Origin: Beaufortia kweichowensis
Taxonomy: Eukaryota > Chordata > Actinopteri > Cypriniformes > Gastromyzontidae
Direction: 5' to 3'
Assembly (NCBI GenBank): GCA_019155185.1
Contig: CM032797.1
Span: 14,718,659-14,782,658, forward strand
DNA: 64,000 nucleotides
In this document: one piece after another, positions 60,130-64,000 of the stretch
Numbering within the stretch: position 1 is the first letter of the stretch
How the letters are laid out: every line of letters begins with the position of its first letter
The notes under the pieces: generated by a model
Seen by the model: only the letters and a program-made list of their open reading frames with translations
Databases searched by the model: none
What the model was told of the DNA's origin: nothing
Program-made: the position numbers and the translations under genes

Positions 60130-60560
60130 CTTACTGTGGATACAACAATGCAAGCACGTTTCCTTTTTACTGATAAGCTGCAATTAACACGAAATAAATC
60201 TAAAAGCACCCCACGCTATTCAAGACTGAAGCCATTGAACTGGATTCTTTCTAATAAAGCTGTGCAGGAAATAAAGATCAGCGGAGAGATATCAAAGAGG
60301 ATGCCTACTGTGAGGGCTGCATGAATTATTTTTTCATTAATTACCATGGTGAGGCTTGGCTCCTGTTTCCCTATTGTTTAATTTACAGTAACAGCCAGGA
60401 GTCCATTGAGACATCAAATCTCCCTAAGAAGACATGTAAAGTGTTGCCTAATTTTAACATGCACTTTTCTTGGATAAATTCTTCATTTTAATTCTGTTTT
60501 ATGGGGCTGCAGGGAGCTAATCTAATTAAATATATTTTCTCTTTAATCCCTGTGGTACAT
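60130..60560. promoter_or_regulatory. Possible conserved noncoding element
   Basis: Contains TGAATTATTTTTTCATTAATTACC, GGAGCTAATCTAATTAAAT and related homeodomain-type cores in otherwise complex DNA. Conservation not tested. Confidence 0.28.
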
Positions 60561-60631
60561 CTACTATATGACTAAATCAAGGTAGTCACTGCTTTGCTTG
60601 ACCCCTTAATTTACATGTGAGATAATTGTAT

Positions 60632-60930
60632 TAAAGGGATAGTTCAACCAAAAATCTAAATTTGCTGTTAATTTACTCACCCTCAGGCCATCCAAGATGT
60701 AGGTGACTTTTTCTTCAAGAGAACAGTAAAGAAGATTTTTATCTGAAACGGATAACCTTGGTGATTCATATAATGCAGGTCAATGGCTACCGGTTTTTGA
60801 GATTTATACAAACAAGGCCAAATCAATGATACACTGATGATACACTGAGGTCTTATGAAGCAAAACGATTGGACAGCCTCGGCATGGCCTTTCTGTCGTT
60901 TGTTGATGCAATGGAAAGGTTGCACTCCCT
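60632..60930. mobile_element. Cyprinid interspersed element ('GGGATAGTTCA')
   Basis: Starts AAAGGGATAGTTCAACCAAAAAT, continues TTTACTCACCCTCAGGCCATCCAAGATG and runs through GTCAATGGCTACCGGTTTTTGAG and GAAGCAAAACGATTGG. This is a well-known cyprinid repeat (consensus GGGATAGTTCACCCAAAAATG...TTACTCACCCTCATG). The right end is uncertain. Confidence 0.8.
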
Positions 60931-62939
60931 ACAGTCATGCATTAATATTAAAAAGTTTATGCTGGTAAACTACTACTACTGTTAATATAGGAGGCAAAAA
61001 TAATACTCTTTGTATGTCATTGGCGCTGCTGCTGAATGGCTGTAGTCCCCATGTGGCATAGAACCCGAGTCAAATTTATTATTACTATCACACAGCATGT
61101 CCTTTCCCTTGTACTTTAGCTGATCCTTGGCCTGTATTTGCATTGCTAATTCTGCTCTTGTCTCTCTCTCGGCTCCTGTGTGATAAATCAGCTGAAGCAG
61201 ATGGTCTTTAATTCCACTGTTGAGTCACTTGCTTGTTTGGAAGCTCTTTCTCATTCAAGACCTGCGCTCTAACTTTTACGATACGGGCTGCAGTTAAGAC
61301 ACATGGATCTATCCGCTTCTTATTTCTTACTCTTGAAGGAAAAGGAGCATGCATTTAGCTAAAATACTAAAAAAAGACACATTTATGTGTAATGTGCATA
61401 AGCTCCAAATATGGCAAATGATAAAACATGTAATTTTTTAGTAGCAATTCACACATAAAAACAAACAAGAAAGTATAAAACCAAATAATTTATGAAATAC
61501 AATTATAAATAAATGAATACAAAATATCTGACAACAACAACTAGGGCTGTAACAAAAAATGTTTAAACAGCCAAGACAGAGTTGGTGAAGCTCATCCAGA
61601 GTTCTGCACAGAGAACGCATGAGAGAATTACTAAGAAAGAAAGGAGAATTAAATTCATCTCAACATGAAAGAGTTCAAGTAAAGCAAAAGGGAGAACAAA
61701 AATGCATCCAGAACATCCATAAGAACATCTTGAGGTCAGAGGGGATTTCAACCTGCAAAACGGCAAGAGAGACAAGAAGATGTTAAACATTTATTCTGTA
61801 GAAACAGATTTATTTTGACATTGGGGAACAGACAAAAAGACGGAGCACTTCTGTATTTTGCATGGATCAAAAAGCAAGAGCTGAAATCAGTCTAGGGAGG
61901 TCTGGATTATGTATTGGAGCATTGTTGTGATACCTTATCGCTCTGACACATTCCCTCAAAGTGAACACTTTGCCAGGCTTTTAGTGTATTTGCCTCCGTG
62001 GTAGTGTGCGTAATTGCACAGTAGACTTCCACAAGTCAGGACTCGTGCTCCGTTCCCACTCTGTCATTGTATCAAAGTTCTGTCACTTCACTTCCTGCCT
62101 GACAGTATAATTTCTGCATCCATGTCTTACTGATAGAGAGATGGAGTTATGCATTATGTGAAGAATTGTGCAGGGTGTTGGTCTGATTGACTGTAGGTGC
62201 ATTGACTGCACATTAGTTGGTCATATTAAATAAGGTGCAGTACAGATGTTGCTAAAAACGATTGTCATTATTTCTAGCAGACCAGCTCTGAACAGCAGAA
62301 ACACAAAATATGACTGTTGATATGAAAGAAAAATGACAGATTCTCTCATAGACAGCAATGAGATTAAATGGAAACTTTGCTTAAGTATTCTGCATCTCAA
62401 ATATTTCCCCTGAGAAAAAGACCAAGACACCTCACAAATGTTTCCATTAGAGATTCAGAGGGGATCTCAACAATGACATAAGCAATTAAAAGTCAACAGT
62501 CAACATTTCAATATGAACTTTAACATTCGTTCAACAGCTTCATATAATCTTAATATATTTTAACAATTGTCTCATTTTGGAGAAACATATGATAGTATTA
62601 TCTCTGATAGTATTATATCAGCAACATTCAATCAAAGAATTAAAAGTAATATCGGTAATGAAAATCTAGTTCTAAAAAGGTACAGTAAGGTCCATCCTGT
62701 CCTCTAAAGCCAAGTAATAGTCATAAGAATTATGACTAATAATGTAATATAAAAATATACTATGGTTTTAGAAGAACTTGGAATACATGTATACTGTTTT
62801 TATAGTATTTATAATATAGTATTGTTAATATTTTAGGGGGCTTGACAGCCTCTAAACTGTTTTGTCTTTTTGCAGAGCAGCATGAACACTCTTCATAATG
62901 TGTGCTTTTGTTTTCCACAGAAGAAAGAATTTATAATGG
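60931..62939. other. Gene-free stretch
   Basis: No supported gene. Short frames on the minus strand at 61.4-61.8 kb are chance. 61,880-62,200 is moderately complex. Confidence 0.45.
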
Positions 62940-63400
62940 GTTTGGAGAGATTGAAACAGTTCATGGACACATGAGACAGGCTGTCATGCTGAATTACCAC
63001 ACTGTCACAGACCCGCTGTCTGTTCTCATTTTCCTGTTATTGAATCTCGTTCAGCCAGTTCTGAAAATGAATTACCTTCACATATGCAATCGCAATGATG
63101 AGGAGTTGAACTGGTCCTGGGCTGAGGGACACGGGAAATAATGCATCTCTCCAATGGGGTTTGGGAACTGTTTGTAGACATCAGCAAAACAACTTGCTAC
63201 ATGTCACTGGACCTGCCATGCTGGTTTAATGTCATAAACACTGACATTTCCTCCTCGGGGTAAAAGGGGATGACATGTTATTTCCCCTGAAATAATGTCG
63301 AAGATGTCTCATTTTGAAGGAGCTGGCACAATATTCCAGGCCTGTAACCAAGATGAGCTTTGTTTGGCATGCGTTTGAGACAAATATACCCATAATACCC
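62940..63400. promoter_or_regulatory. Possible conserved noncoding element
   Basis: Complex, repeat-free sequence; a 79-codon plus-strand frame (62,902-63,141) starts just after a TTTTCCACAG acceptor-like site but ends in a stop without a donor and has no known domain. More likely regulatory DNA, or an isolated terminal exon. Confidence 0.22.
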
Positions 63401-64000
63401 ATAAAACACGTGTCTTAAAACAACTGCATCGCATTTGTTTTAGTTTCAGTTTCATACAGCTGAAGCCAAACCAAAGACTCCAGAGAGGTTGTTTTGCTCC
63501 CTTCATTATTGTGTTACAGTCGTTACATTCGACAGCCGCTCTCACCTTATGCGTGTATAAATTTGGCCCATGAGGTAAAACAGGAGCCCAGAAGGCTGTT
63601 AATTATTCATTTTCGAATCACCGGTTTCTCTGTGACATATTAAGTTATTAAAATCATATTATTCATTTTCATCTGCGGTGAATATGTATACATGTGGCCC
63701 ATGGGGGTAGAAATGATTTTTTCATTTTTTTCCTCTTAATTAAGATAACATAAAGTGCTGAATTCTGTATTGTGGGCACAGAATATTTATTCATCACTAT
63801 ATTAAATATTAATGCACTTTTTTGAGTACATGTAGAAAAATGGCCTGAATGTTTGACCTGGTATGGGAAAAAAAAGAAATTGTTTCTCAGGAATGGGGTG
63901 TGATTTTTAGAACGGTACTCATAGTTATGAAATTTTAATCCACTTCTAAACTCTCTGTTGGTGAAGGTTGATTTATTAGCCGGAGGTCACGCACAAAAAC
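63401..64000. other. Gene-free stretch to window end
   Basis: AT-rich with repeated TTAATTATTCATTTTC / ATTATTCATTTTCATC motifs around 63,600-63,670. No gene seen. Confidence 0.45.

Noticed and set aside
62902..63141. Frame after TTTTCCACAG that could be a terminal exon
   Set aside because: No known domain; the acceptor-like sequence resembles the CACAGAAGAAAGAA part of a cyprinid repeat.
27000..64000. Search by eye for tRNA genes, rRNA, microRNA hairpins of known families (e.g. miR-124) and CRISPR-like arrays
   Set aside because: None recognised; tandem repeats present are satellite or microsatellite in nature.

Overview
The window is vertebrate nuclear DNA, almost certainly from a teleost and most likely a cypriniform. 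The coding exons are short, have GT-AG introns and encode recognisable vertebrate proteins. The AT-rich intergenic DNA carries short element families typical of cyprinids: the 'GGGATAGTTCA...' element, the 'GGGGACTTTCCATAGACATAATG' element, the 'ACAAAAGAAGATATTTT' element and the 'AACCCA' palindromic MITE. Species was not determined.

The left 27 kb holds three genes. (1) Plus strand, 2.1-14.2 kb: an aspartate beta-hydroxylase (asph) locus of the junctin/junctate type. It has one transmembrane exon, an EF-hand-like exon and three alternative 3' ends. These are a short form ending in CVILGLQNQ, a junctin-like basic/acidic exon, and a glutamate-rich junctate-like form with a decapeptide minisatellite. 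No TPR or hydroxylase exons were found before the next gene, and the minisatellite exon carries a 5-base deletion that breaks its frame. (2) Plus strand, 17.9-19.6 kb: a complete impa1 (inositol monophosphatase, 282 aa, 8 coding exons) with all metal-binding motifs and a perfect NRF1 palindrome upstream. (3) Minus strand, 26.6-20.4 kb, tail-to-tail with impa1: a 20-exon RBR E3 ligase. Its C-terminal half matches HOIP/RNF31 (UBA-like segment, RING1-IBR-RING2, LDD), but its N-terminal half has a TSG101/UEVLD-type UEV domain followed by an RRM-like domain of the NMI/IFP35/PARP14 kind. The PUB domain and zinc fingers of HOIP are absent. This UEV-RRM-RBR-LDD architecture is the most interesting content of the window.

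From about 27.45 kb to 64 kb no convincing protein-coding gene was found. A candidate plus-strand first exon with a strong donor (27,358-27,452) could start a gene whose remaining exons lie far off. The rest is a gene-poor interval with MITE-like elements, a degenerate ~180-bp tandem array, microsatellites, and several stretches of high sequence complexity that look like conserved noncoding (enhancer-type) DNA. That last point is inferred from composition only.

All exon boundaries were derived by hand from splice consensus, reading phase and remembered family sequences. No alignment, RNA or database search was run.
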